Part shown: piece by piece, positions 1 to 6,055 of the stretch
Numbering within the stretch: the first letter of the stretch is position 1
Layout of the letters: each line of letters starts with the position of its first letter
DNA from: an uncultured Clostridia bacterium
GTDB lineage: Bacteria > Bacillota > Clostridia > Christensenellales > Borkfalkiaceae
NCBI GenBank assembly: GCA_945834965.1
Contig: CAMAHZ010000034.1
Span: forward strand, 1 to 10,017
Length of the DNA stretch: 10,017 nt
Direction: 5' to 3'
Notes under the pieces: generated by a model
What the model was told of the DNA's origin: nothing
The model's input: the letters and a program-made list of their open reading frames with translations, nothing else
Database searches by the model: none
Program-made: the position numbers and the translations under genes

Positions 1-32
1 GGTAGTTTTTACTCACCCCTATCAACTTTTTT

Positions 33-61
33 ATTATAATATAAGTTTAATATTTTTTCAA
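33..61 (-). promoter_or_regulatory. Sigma-A-type promoter facing out of the window (left)
   Basis: On the minus strand there is a -35 box TTGAAA (61-56), a 17-nt spacer and a perfect -10 box TATAAT (38-33). This matches the vegetative sigma-A consensus closely. It lies downstream of the recO terminator, so it should drive the next leftward gene, which is outside the window. A purine run AGGGGTGAG (20-12) follows and could be part of a ribosome binding site. A GTG at 16-14 opens a frame to the window edge (V/M-S-K-N-Y), but its spacing from any upstream Shine-Dalgarno is poor, so I do not call a gene. AT-rich DNA yields chance matches, but the paired boxes with ideal spacing make this one credible. 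Confidence 0.6.
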
Positions 62-99
62 GTAGTTATTTAATTTTTTCACCCTAAATTATAAAAAAT

Positions 100-115
100 A
101 ATGAATATATTCATT
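100..115. repeat. Perfect 16-bp palindrome, possible operator
   Basis: AATGAATATATTCATT is identical to its own reverse complement. One mismatch on each side is followed by three more complementary A/T pairs (96-98 with 117-119). It sits between the recO terminator and the leftward promoter at 33-61. It also lies next to a second TATAAT on the minus strand (93-88) that has no good -35 box. An AT-rich dyad in such a place could bind a dimeric repressor, but I cannot assign it to a known regulator. It has no loop and is not a typical terminator. Confidence 0.45.
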
Positions 116-135
116 TTTTCGTGCAACAAAACAAA

Positions 136-161
136 AATAACGGAGTTTATACCCCGTTATT
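136..161 (-). terminator. Intrinsic terminator of the yqfC-recO cluster
   Basis: On the minus strand, AATAACGG (161-154) pairs with CCGTTATT (143-136). A G-U and a G-C pair extend the stem to 10 bp around a 6-nt loop. The 3' side runs into a T-rich tract (TTTTGTTTTG). It lies about 25 nt past the recO stop, as expected for the end of the transcription unit. Confidence 0.85.
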
Positions 162-186
162 CTACGTTGCTTTTACTATTTTACAA

Positions 187-906
187 TTAAGGTAGGTTGA
201 TATACTCCGTTAAACAGTTAAGGCGAGCATCAAGCTTATGTACCATATACTCCCTTAAAAGCTTTAGAGCGCGTTTTTTACCTTCTTCTTCGGCAGAGCC
301 CACTCTCTTCCCTTCTGCAATTAAAAGCGCCTTGAAAGTTTCAGCCCCCACGCCTGCAAAAGTCGAGCAGTCCCAGCAGGAAAAAGAGCCGCTACGCAAA
401 TCGAAGCGAAGCTTTTCAGCCGTGTCAATACGGTTGCCGCATGCGGGGCAGAACGCACTTACGCTTATGCCGTAGCCGCACGCCTTTAACGCACCCAACA
501 GAAAGGAAATTAACGCCATTTTCTGGTCGGAAACGCACATATCCCTTAACGCCTTTACGCAAAGAGAAAAAATCTCTCCGCCGCCGTCCCCTTCTGCGGT
601 CAAGTTTATTGCCGCCTCGCACACGGCGCAAGCGGCGTAATACTTATCGACGTCGGTGCGAAGCTCGTAAAAGCTTTCGCACTCGCTCGCCTGAGTTACG
701 GTGTATCTTCCGCCGCGTTCGGCTAAGATATATTCGGCAAAACAAAAGGGCTGTGCGGCAAACTTTAGTTTTGCGTTTGCCTTTTTCACACCCTTTATGC
801 CTGCCGTTATCCTGCCCCTTTCGGCGGATAAAAGCGTTAAAATTTTGTCGTTTTCCTGATAATCTACCGCCCGCAACATAAGTGCGTTGACTTTGATTTC
901 TGCCAA
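187..906 (-). CDS. recO: DNA repair protein RecO
   Basis: RecO is a cytoplasmic recombination mediator. With RecR it helps load RecA onto SSB-coated single-stranded DNA in RecF-pathway repair. The 239-aa product has the family's usual length. The N-terminal OB-fold region carries the typical stretch around residues 8-40 (VDYQENDKILTLLS, then G-R-I-T and GVKK). A zinc-binding motif follows in the C-terminal half: C153-x2-C156 and C177-x2-C180. The start codon is TTG at 906, preceded by AAGGGA about 9 nt upstream, which overlaps the end of the small yqzL ORF. The first in-frame ATG would cut into the conserved N-terminus, so TTG is preferred. It is the last gene of the cluster; its position after era and yqzL is the classic Firmicutes order and strongly supports the call. 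Confidence 0.95.
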   Translation of the reverse strand: MAEIKVNALMLRAVDYQENDKILTLLSAERGRITAGIKGVKKANAKLKFAAQPFCFAEYILAERGGRYTVTQASECESFYELRTDVDKYYAACAVCEAAINLTAEGDGGGEIFSLCVKALRDMCVSDQKMALISFLLGALKACGYGISVSAFCPACGNRIDTAEKLRFDLRSGSFSCWDCSTFAGVGAETFKALLIAEGKRVGSAEEEGKKRALKLLREYMVHKLDARLNCLTEYINLP

Positions 907-909
907 AAT

Positions 910-1014
910 TTACTTCCCTTTGAGTTCTTTATATAACATATAATAGCTGACCGAACCCGTCTTTTCAAACATCTTCCAGGCGAGCTCCGCCGCGTCGTTA
1001 TCCCTGTTTTTCAT
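910..1014 (-). CDS. yqzL: YqzL-like small protein
   Basis: This 34-codon ORF lies between era and recO. It starts at ATG 1014, ends with TAA at 912-910, and encodes an acidic N-terminal stretch followed by WKMFEKTGSVSYYMLYKELK. The pattern 'W-x-x-F-x-x-T-G-x-x-x-x-Y-x-x-Y-K-E-L' resembles the YqzL family of tiny Firmicutes proteins, encoded at the same place between era and recO in B. subtilis. A strong Shine-Dalgarno AGGGGG (1026-1021) lies 6 nt before the ATG, which supports translation. The stop is 3 nt before the recO start, so the two are probably translationally coupled. The molecular function of the family is not known to me. The family match is made by eye, from position and motif. 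Confidence 0.8.
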   Translation of the reverse strand: MKNRDNDAAELAWKMFEKTGSVSYYMLYKELKGK

Positions 1015-1076
1015 CTGCCACCCCCTATTTCTTAGGTTGGGCAAATACAGGCGTTTTATGAATTAATTTTTCGCCG

Positions 1077-1964
1077 TCAATTCTTCTTGCCGTAGCCGAA
1101 GGTCTGCATTAAAGAAGGTCTGTCACGCCAGTCTTCTTTAACCTTGACGTAGGTCGTTAAAAAGACTTTTGCGCCCAAAAACTTTTCCATATCCTGCCTT
1201 GCAAACGAGCTTACTTCTTTAATTGCCGCCCCCTGCTTGCCGATTAAAATCGCCTTGTGGTTGGCTTTTTCGCAGACGATATCAAGGTTTATATCGTACA
1301 CGCCGTTTTCGTTTTTGGTAAATTCGTTTACGACTATCGCTATGCCGTGGGGAATTTCCTTATCGAATTTAAGGAGAATTTTCTCTCTCATAATCTCGGA
1401 AATCATAAACCTTTCGCTCTTGTCGGATACGATATCGTCTTGAATAACCCTATCCCCTTCGGGAAGAAGCTTTACTATGCCGTCGACAAGGTTTTTCAAG
1501 TTTATACCTTTTCGTGCAGAGACGGGGTAAACGTCGCAGTCTATCCCTGCGTCGTACAGCTTTTTAACGTTTTCGGGGATATTCTCTTTGGGCATTATAT
1601 CTATCTTGGTATGAGCGATTAACATAGGGATATTGCCCGACGAATAGCGTTTTATTATCTCTATATCGCTATCGGAAATTCCTTCGTGACCGTCGAGAAC
1701 GAACACGATTGCGTCCACGCCCTTTGAAGTCGTTTCCGTAGTCTTTTCCATAACCTGAGACAGGGCGTTTTTCGCCTTATAAATGCCGGGGGTATCGATG
1801 AATACGATTTGATAATCGTCGCCGTTGATAACGCCCATAATTGCGTCGCGCGTGGTCTGCGGCTTGGGTGAAACGATTGCCACCTTTTCGCCGACAAGCA
1901 CGTTTACGAGCGTCGATTTACCTGCGTTTGCCTTTCCTATTAATGCTACGTATCCGCTTTTCAT
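1077..1964 (-). CDS. era: GTPase Era, 30S ribosome assembly factor
   Basis: Era binds the 3' end of 16S rRNA and helps mature the 30S subunit; it is usually essential. The 295-aa protein has the normal length and two-domain layout. The GTPase domain shows G1 GKANAGKS (10-17), G2 with TTRD (37-40), G3 DTPG (57-60), G4 TKID (119-122) and G5 SARKG (149-153). The KH RNA-binding domain follows, with GKQG at 242-245 and the family C-terminus (W-R-D-R-P-S-L-M-Q-T-F-G-Y). Two details differ from the common sequence: G4 has Thr in place of the usual Asn, a conservative variant seen in some GTPases, and G1 reads KANAGKST rather than the usual RPNVGKST. The start is ATG, 7 nt after the ybeY stop; the nearest Shine-Dalgarno-like AGGG lies about 12 nt upstream, so coupling to ybeY is likely. 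B. subtilis has dgkA and cdd between ybeY and era; both are absent here. Confidence 0.97.
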   Translation of the reverse strand: MKSGYVALIGKANAGKSTLVNVLVGEKVAIVSPKPQTTRDAIMGVINGDDYQIVFIDTPGIYKAKNALSQVMEKTTETTSKGVDAIVFVLDGHEGISDSDIEIIKRYSSGNIPMLIAHTKIDIMPKENIPENVKKLYDAGIDCDVYPVSARKGINLKNLVDGIVKLLPEGDRVIQDDIVSDKSERFMISEIMREKILLKFDKEIPHGIAIVVNEFTKNENGVYDINLDIVCEKANHKAILIGKQGAAIKEVSSFARQDMEKFLGAKVFLTTYVKVKEDWRDRPSLMQTFGYGKKN

Positions 1965-1971
1965 ATCTAAT

Positions 1972-2433
1972 TTAAACCCTTTCTAATCCGAGCTTTGACA
2001 TAACGCTCTCTTCTTTTGCTCTCATCTCTTGCTTATCTTCTTCGGTCATGTGGTCGTAACCTAAAAGGTGGCACACGCCGTGAGTTGCAAGGTAGTAAAA
2101 TTCTCTCTCTTTACTGTGACCGTACTCTTCCGCCTGCTCCTTTGCGACTTCTTCACAGATTGCAATCGAGCCTAAAAACAGCGTACCTTCGCCGTCGGTA
2201 TCCAAAGGATAGTCGGCAAGTAAAAGCCTTTTGCCGCGGATATTATCAAGCGTGGGGAAGGACAGAACGTCCGTAACCCTGTCGATACTGCGGAAACGGG
2301 AATTTAAGTCCCTGATAGTTTGTTTATCGACTATTACGACTTCGATAGATAGCTCGCAGTCGGCTGAATACTCGCCTTCAAACGCCCTTTCTAAAGCTGA
2401 AAAATCTTTATCTTCACAGACGACGTGTAACAT
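1972..2433 (-). CDS. ybeY: Endoribonuclease YbeY
   Basis: YbeY is a zinc-dependent endoribonuclease involved in 16S rRNA 3'-end processing and ribosome quality control. The 153-aa product has the family's hallmark HGVCHLLGYDH at residues 118-128, whose H118, H122 and H128 would bind the zinc. The upstream conserved segments TDVLSFP (54-60) and LGSIAIC (87-93) are also present. The start is ATG at 2433, 5 nt after the pgpH stop, with a modest AAAGG about 9 nt upstream inside the end of pgpH. The gene directly precedes era, its functional partner in 30S maturation. Confidence 0.96.
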   Translation of the reverse strand: MLHVVCEDKDFSALERAFEGEYSADCELSIEVVIVDKQTIRDLNSRFRSIDRVTDVLSFPTLDNIRGKRLLLADYPLDTDGEGTLFLGSIAICEEVAKEQAEEYGHSKEREFYYLATHGVCHLLGYDHMTEEDKQEMRAKEESVMSKLGLERV

Positions 2434-2438
2434 ATTTT

Positions 2439-3896
2439 TTAACCTTTTTTACCTATTTTGAGTTTGGGGTAGGATATACGGTTGTGGTATACGCCCGAGA
2501 GCGACTGCGCTATAGTACGGCTGATAACCGTTAAATCACGCAGGGTTATGTTGCAGTTTACAAACTGGTCTAAGTTCATTCTCTCTTCGATTAAACTGCC
2601 TGCAAGCTTTTCGATATTCGCCGCACTTCTGTCTGCAATAGAACGGGTTGCCGCTTCCACCGCGTCGGCAATCATAATTATCGCCGCAATACGCGTTTCA
2701 GGCACGGGGCCGGGATAGGAGAAGTTTGCTAAGGGCACTTCGCCGTCGCTCATTTTAAGCGCCTTTGCGTAGAAATACTTGATAGGCAACGTGCCGTGGT
2801 GCTGTACCGCTACGTCCGCAAGGAATTCGGGCAAATGGTTGCTTTTAATAATCTTTTCGCCGTCTTTTGCGTGGGAACGGATAATCTCTGCCGAAAGCTC
2901 GGGCGGAAGTTCGTTGTGGATATTCTTATCCGACTGGTTTTCGGTGAACATTTCGGGGTTTTTGAGCTTGCCCATATCGTGATATAAGGCAGCCGCCCTT
3001 GCGAGTTCGCCGTCTTCGCCGATAGCGATTGCACACGCTTCGGTCAGCTGAGCGACTACGACCGAATGGTTATACGTCCCCGGTGCTTCGTTTTTAAGCT
3101 TTTTCATAAGACGGGCGTTGGGTGCGGTTATTTCACGCAGGCGGAAGGTAGTAAGTTCGGAGAAAATAAGCTCGAACACGGGCAATAAAATCATATAGAG
3201 CAGCGTAGAAAGCACTGCGCCGATTGCGCCGTACGCAAGCAAAATCCACTCCGACGTCCTGCCGCCGAAGAGTATTTCCATAACTACGATAATAATTTCG
3301 ATAGGAATTATGAACACGAAGAAGAGCATAACGCTCTGCAATCTCGTCTTAATCATATGCGCGAAGAATATTACCATAGTACCTGCGCAGAACGACATAA
3401 GCATACACGAGCAGTACTGTAAAATCTCTACCGACTCTACCGCCACGGGGTTAATGTTTATGTCCATTATGAATATAATGAGCGCGTTTATGACGTTTAA
3501 AAATATAGCCAGCTTTCTGCCCATCAGCGTTGCGCACATAATGGCGAAAAAGCCGAAGGGACGGGCGTTGGGGTCGTTAAGCAAATAGGTCGTTACGAAA
3601 CTGAATACGAAAGACAGGTCTAAAAGGACGAAAATTTCTATCTGCTTTGAGACTTTTGCCAAAACTTCTCGGCTTTCAAAATACAAAAACCAAAAGGTTA
3701 TAACGAACAAAAACAGCACGCCCGACAATACGAATACCGCTTTACCGACGTTTACCGAAAAGAACGAGAGCGTGTTTCCCTTTTGTTTTACCGCAAGCAT
3801 TGCAAACGCAATAGCAAGCATTATCGCAAAGTTTAATACGAAGTTTAACCCTGCGATAAGATATTGTTTTTTAGTCAGCTTTGTTTCCACTTTCAT
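2439..3896 (-). CDS. pgpH: PgpH/YqfF-type membrane HD phosphodiesterase lacking the extracellular domain
   Basis: The protein matches the C-terminal half of PgpH (YqfF), a membrane enzyme that hydrolyses cyclic di-AMP to pApA. About seven hydrophobic segments lie near residues 13-36, 52-72, 86-106, 120-145, 160-181, 188-210 and 217-245. The cytoplasmic HD domain carries NHS (276-278), HDMGK (306-310), SHAKDG (341-346), QHHGT (365-369) and D411 in IADAVEAA, so the metal-binding set looks complete. Canonical PgpH is about 700 aa, with a large extracytoplasmic 7TMR-HDED domain between TM1 and TM2. Here that loop is only about 16 residues and the protein is 485 aa. I chose ATG 3896, which overlaps phoH by 26 nt and has GGGAG just upstream, although its spacing is short. 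In-frame starts at 3920 (ATG) and 3932 (TTG) are possible but lack ribosome binding sites. c-di-AMP as substrate is inferred from the family. Confidence 0.9.
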   Translation of the reverse strand: MKVETKLTKKQYLIAGLNFVLNFAIMLAIAFAMLAVKQKGNTLSFFSVNVGKAVFVLSGVLFLFVITFWFLYFESREVLAKVSKQIEIFVLLDLSFVFSFVTTYLLNDPNARPFGFFAIMCATLMGRKLAIFLNVINALIIFIMDININPVAVESVEILQYCSCMLMSFCAGTMVIFFAHMIKTRLQSVMLFFVFIIPIEIIIVVMEILFGGRTSEWILLAYGAIGAVLSTLLYMILLPVFELIFSELTTFRLREITAPNARLMKKLKNEAPGTYNHSVVVAQLTEACAIAIGEDGELARAAALYHDMGKLKNPEMFTENQSDKNIHNELPPELSAEIIRSHAKDGEKIIKSNHLPEFLADVAVQHHGTLPIKYFYAKALKMSDGEVPLANFSYPGPVPETRIAAIIMIADAVEAATRSIADRSAANIEKLAGSLIEERMNLDQFVNCNITLRDLTVISRTIAQSLSGVYHNRISYPKLKIGKKG

Positions 3897-4848
3897 TTCT
3901 CCCGACGCCTTGGTTTGCATATGCGCGAACAATACGCATAACCAGCGTGTTACGCACGACGTCTTTATCCGTAAGATTAATAAGTGAGATTCCTTCTACG
4001 TTTTGTAAAAGATGCGCGGCGTGAATTAAACCGCTTTGCTTTCCTTCGGGCAAGTCAATCTGCGTTGCGTCGCCCGTAATTACCATTTTAGACCCGTCGC
4101 CTAAACGGGTGAGAAACATCTTCATCTGTTCTCTCGTGGTGTTCTGCGCTTCGTCTAAGATTATAAACGAATTAGACAGCGTTCTGCCGCGCATATACGC
4201 AAGGGGCGCAATCTCTATTACCCCCCTTTCCATCAGCTTTGAGTACGCTTCTATGCCTAACATTTCCTGCAAGGCGTCGTACAAAGGGCGAAGATAAGGG
4301 TCTACCTTGGTCTGCAAATCGCCGGGCAAAAAGCCGAGCTTTTCGCCCGCTTCGACTGCAGGGCGCGTTAAAATTATCCTTTCCACCTGCTTTTGCTTGA
4401 ACGCCTGAACGGCAAGGCAGACGGCAAGGTAGGTTTTACCCGTACCTGCAGGACCTATGCCGAACACTATTTGATTTTTTCTTATCGCGTCTACGTACGC
4501 CTTTTGACCGACAGTTTTACACTTTATAGGCTTACCCTTAAAGGTTACCCCCACCGTGCCTGAAGAGAGCTTGCAGATATCCGACGCCCTGCCGTCCTTT
4601 GCAAGCTCTATGCAATAGACAGCCATTCCGTTATCCACCTTTTCGCCGTTTTCTGCGAGCACGATAAGGTTTTCAAACACGTCTAACGCCGTATGAACGT
4701 TTTCTTCGTTGCCTTCGACTACGATATTAACGCCTTCCACACGGCACAAAACTTGCAATTCCCTTGAAACGGCATTTAAATTTTCGTCGAACGAGCCGAG
4801 TACTTTTGCAAGGCAATCGACGTTGCCTGCACTAATCTTTCTTTCCAT
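3871..4848 (-). CDS. phoH: PhoH family ATPase
   Basis: This is a cytoplasmic P-loop ATPase of the PhoH/YbeZ family. Members are linked to RNA metabolism and are often encoded beside ybeY. The 325-aa length is normal. Residues 1-100 form the family's N-terminal region (LGSFDENL near 17-24). The ATPase core has Walker A GPAGTGKT (132-139), TRPAVEAGEKLGFLPGD (161-177), Walker B IILDEAQN (229-236) and ITGDATQIDLP (257-267). Near the C-terminus the usual DVVRH reads DVVRN. The start is ATG 4848, 19 nt after the yqfD stop. No convincing Shine-Dalgarno precedes it; the nearest is GATAGG, overlapping the yqfD stop. Two TATAAT boxes lie directly upstream instead. The 3' end overlaps the HD phosphodiesterase gene. 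Confidence 0.96.
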   Translation of the reverse strand: MERKISAGNVDCLAKVLGSFDENLNAVSRELQVLCRVEGVNIVVEGNEENVHTALDVFENLIVLAENGEKVDNGMAVYCIELAKDGRASDICKLSSGTVGVTFKGKPIKCKTVGQKAYVDAIRKNQIVFGIGPAGTGKTYLAVCLAVQAFKQKQVERIILTRPAVEAGEKLGFLPGDLQTKVDPYLRPLYDALQEMLGIEAYSKLMERGVIEIAPLAYMRGRTLSNSFIILDEAQNTTREQMKMFLTRLGDGSKMVITGDATQIDLPEGKQSGLIHAAHLLQNVEGISLINLTDKDVVRNTLVMRIVRAYANQGVGRNESGNKAD

Positions 4849-4861
4849 ATTATATATTATA
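4849..4861 (-). promoter_or_regulatory. Possible -10 elements abutting phoH
   Basis: Two perfect TATAAT hexamers occur in the 19-nt gap before phoH, at 4861-4856 and 4854-4849 on the minus strand; the second touches the ATG. No -35 box resembling TTGACA lies 16-18 nt upstream of either, and no extended TG motif is seen. A promoter here would start transcription at or beyond the phoH ATG. The essential genes downstream need vegetative transcription, which is why this weak signal is listed, but it may be chance AT-richness. Confidence 0.25.
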
Positions 4862-4867
4862 GCCTAT

Positions 4868-5761
4868 CTAAGTAATATTCCACGCCTGTGTGTGAAGATA
4901 GGTAAAATCAACGCTGTAATAGTAGCCGCCGTCGCACGGCGTGATTTTAAGCGACTTTGCCGTGACGCTATCCGAATATAGCGAAGGCGCCGACAGAGCA
5001 AGCCTTTCATTTTCTTCGCTTTGACTTTCGTAAAACAGCGAAATAGAGCCTGAAACTTCGATTTCCGCATAGCCTGCGGCAAGGCACTTGACCCTTTCGC
5101 CGTCTGCGGTCAGCTCGTAATTATTAATTATAACGTCGCCTACTGAAACTTTATCACCCAAAGCCTTTTCGGGAGTGCCGCAAAGGGCGGTAAGCTTGGT
5201 TATCGTGCCCGCCCTTTCCGCCTTTAAAGGCGAATAATTGACCTTATTTTCTTCCCGTGGGTGCGCGTGCACGTCGATTATTAGCGACCAACCCTTTCTC
5301 GTTACCGAGCAAAACTCAACGTTTTCAAGCGCGGTCACTCTCGAAGATAAAAGGGGCTTATCCAACTTTGAACAAAAAGTAAACTCTTTTACGCCGCACT
5401 CCGTTGCAATAGAGAGAACCTGTTCGGCAAGATACGGTGCGTTGCCCGTAACCGAAACCTTGAGTACGAGCGATTGCGAAATTATGCACGTTGCGAGAAA
5501 GACCACGCCGCCCACTATTAAGCCGAACCGCCTTTTAAACAAATCGGCTAAACGCATTTTTGCGCTTTTACGCCTTATAACAGTATTATAGCACGGGTGT
5601 TTGAAAATTGCAAAAACTTTTTGTATATATTCCCTATTTGTGCTAAAGCGCACCTTTGCGCCGTCTGTTTTGACAGCGCCGACGGGTATCTGCGCCTTGG
5701 CAAGTTTTTTAAGCGCAACTTCTACGCGGGCGGTTACTTGGAATTCAACCTTGTTATTCAA
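4868..5761 (-). CDS. yqfD: Sporulation protein YqfD, short form
   Basis: YqfD is a membrane protein made in the mother cell under sigma-E in B. subtilis and needed for efficient sporulation. Its biochemical role is not settled. The 297-aa product has the expected N-terminal cytoplasmic part (1-79), a single transmembrane helix at about 80-100 after KRRFG, and an external part. The external part contains the family-like segments VTALENVEF (132-140), WSLIIDVHAHPRE (148-160) and AGTITKLTALCGTP with GDKVSVGDVIINN (174-204). B. subtilis YqfD is close to 400 aa, so roughly 100 C-terminal residues are missing. No frameshift is evident, because only 19 nt separate the stop from phoH. The start is TTG at 5761, with GGGGG (5772-5768) 6 nt upstream, overlapping the end of yqfC by 8 nt. 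That implies translational coupling. Confidence 0.9.
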   Translation of the reverse strand: MNNKVEFQVTARVEVALKKLAKAQIPVGAVKTDGAKVRFSTNREYIQKVFAIFKHPCYNTVIRRKSAKMRLADLFKRRFGLIVGGVVFLATCIISQSLVLKVSVTGNAPYLAEQVLSIATECGVKEFTFCSKLDKPLLSSRVTALENVEFCSVTRKGWSLIIDVHAHPREENKVNYSPLKAERAGTITKLTALCGTPEKALGDKVSVGDVIINNYELTADGERVKCLAAGYAEIEVSGSISLFYESQSEENERLALSAPSLYSDSVTAKSLKITPCDGGYYYSVDFTYLHTQAWNIT

Positions 5762-5999
5762 TAGTAACCCCCGTAATAATGCCCTTGACGGCTAAGTCCT
5801 GCATAAAATACTTGTCTATTACAAGGTTTTCGCCCGAAATTACCACCCTGCGTTTATAGGCGGACACCACTATTTTTTGCGGCGTATACTCTTCCACTCG
5901 CTTGACCGCCGAAAAATATCCGCCGAATTGCGGCACTATTGTGACCGCGCCTGCCATATCCGCCCCTGCTTCCTTTATGAGTTGCTGCAAAATTTTCAT
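5754..5999 (-). CDS. yqfC: Sporulation protein YqfC (YabP/YqfC family)
   Basis: This small protein of the YabP/YqfC family is made with YqfD in the mother cell under sigma-E in B. subtilis; its function is undefined. The 81-aa reading ends in the family signature region (VEEYTPQKIVVSAY, VVISGENLVIDKYFMQDLAVKGIITGVTIE), with the characteristic 'I-x-G-x-x-L-x-I' strand and the final 'x-G-x-I-x-x-V'. The start is uncertain. The first ATG (5999) falls where transcription from the sigma-E promoter should begin and has no ribosome binding site. ATG 5957 (residue 15) has AGGGG 5 nt upstream and would give 67 aa. Homologues do carry residues before the core, which favours the longer form, so that one is listed. 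An in-frame TAA just upstream excludes any earlier start. Confidence 0.88.
   Translation of the reverse strand: MKILQQLIKEAGADMAGAVTIVPQFGGYFSAVKRVEEYTPQKIVVSAYKRRVVISGENLVIDKYFMQDLAVKGIITGVTIE
5963..5967 (-). promoter_or_regulatory. Shine-Dalgarno for an internal yqfC start
   Basis: AGGGG on the minus strand lies 5 nt before ATG 5957, inside the longest yqfC frame. With a transcript beginning near 5999 this gives a normal leader of about 42 nt. It is the main sequence argument for a 67-aa YqfC. Confidence 0.45.
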
Positions 6000-6004
6000 A
6001 TTTT

Positions 6005-6033
6005 AGTGTATGCTTTTTGCGTGGATAATATTA
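6005..6033 (-). promoter_or_regulatory. Sigma-E-type sporulation promoter for yqfC-yqfD
   Basis: On the minus strand, TAATATT (6033-6027) is followed by 14 nt and CATACACT (6012-6005). These match the B. subtilis sigma-E consensus as I know it (-35 KMATATT, 14-15 nt, -10 CATACAHT) at every position. Placement directly before yqfC and yqfD, known sigma-E regulon members, supports the call. The start of transcription is expected near 6000-5998, at the annotated yqfC ATG. A TATAAT at 6040-6035 overlaps the region but lacks a -35 box. Confidence 0.8.
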
Positions 6034-6055
6034 AATTATATGGAAAAGGCATATT

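Noticed and set aside
441..881. 146-codon plus-strand ORF opposite recO
   Set aside because: The translation is very rich in Arg, Leu, Pro and Ser with no domain pattern. It mirrors recO codons and has no ribosome binding site or promoter.
1046..1076. GGCG...CGCC inverted repeat just after era as a terminator
   Set aside because: The stem is only 4 bp around a loop of about 18 nt, with no T tract. Termination here would cut off yqzL and recO.
1257..1622. 121-codon plus-strand ORF opposite era
   Set aside because: It lies wholly inside era, which has every expected motif. The opposite frame is an antisense shadow without a family pattern.
3894..3932. TTG 3932 or ATG 3920 as the start of the HD phosphodiesterase
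   Set aside because: Neither has an upstream ribosome binding site and both lengthen the overlap with phoH. ATG 3896 begins just before the first membrane helix, as in the family.
5238..5591. 117-codon plus-strand ORF opposite yqfD
   Set aside because: It is antisense to a recognised gene, with no ribosome binding site and no recognisable motif.
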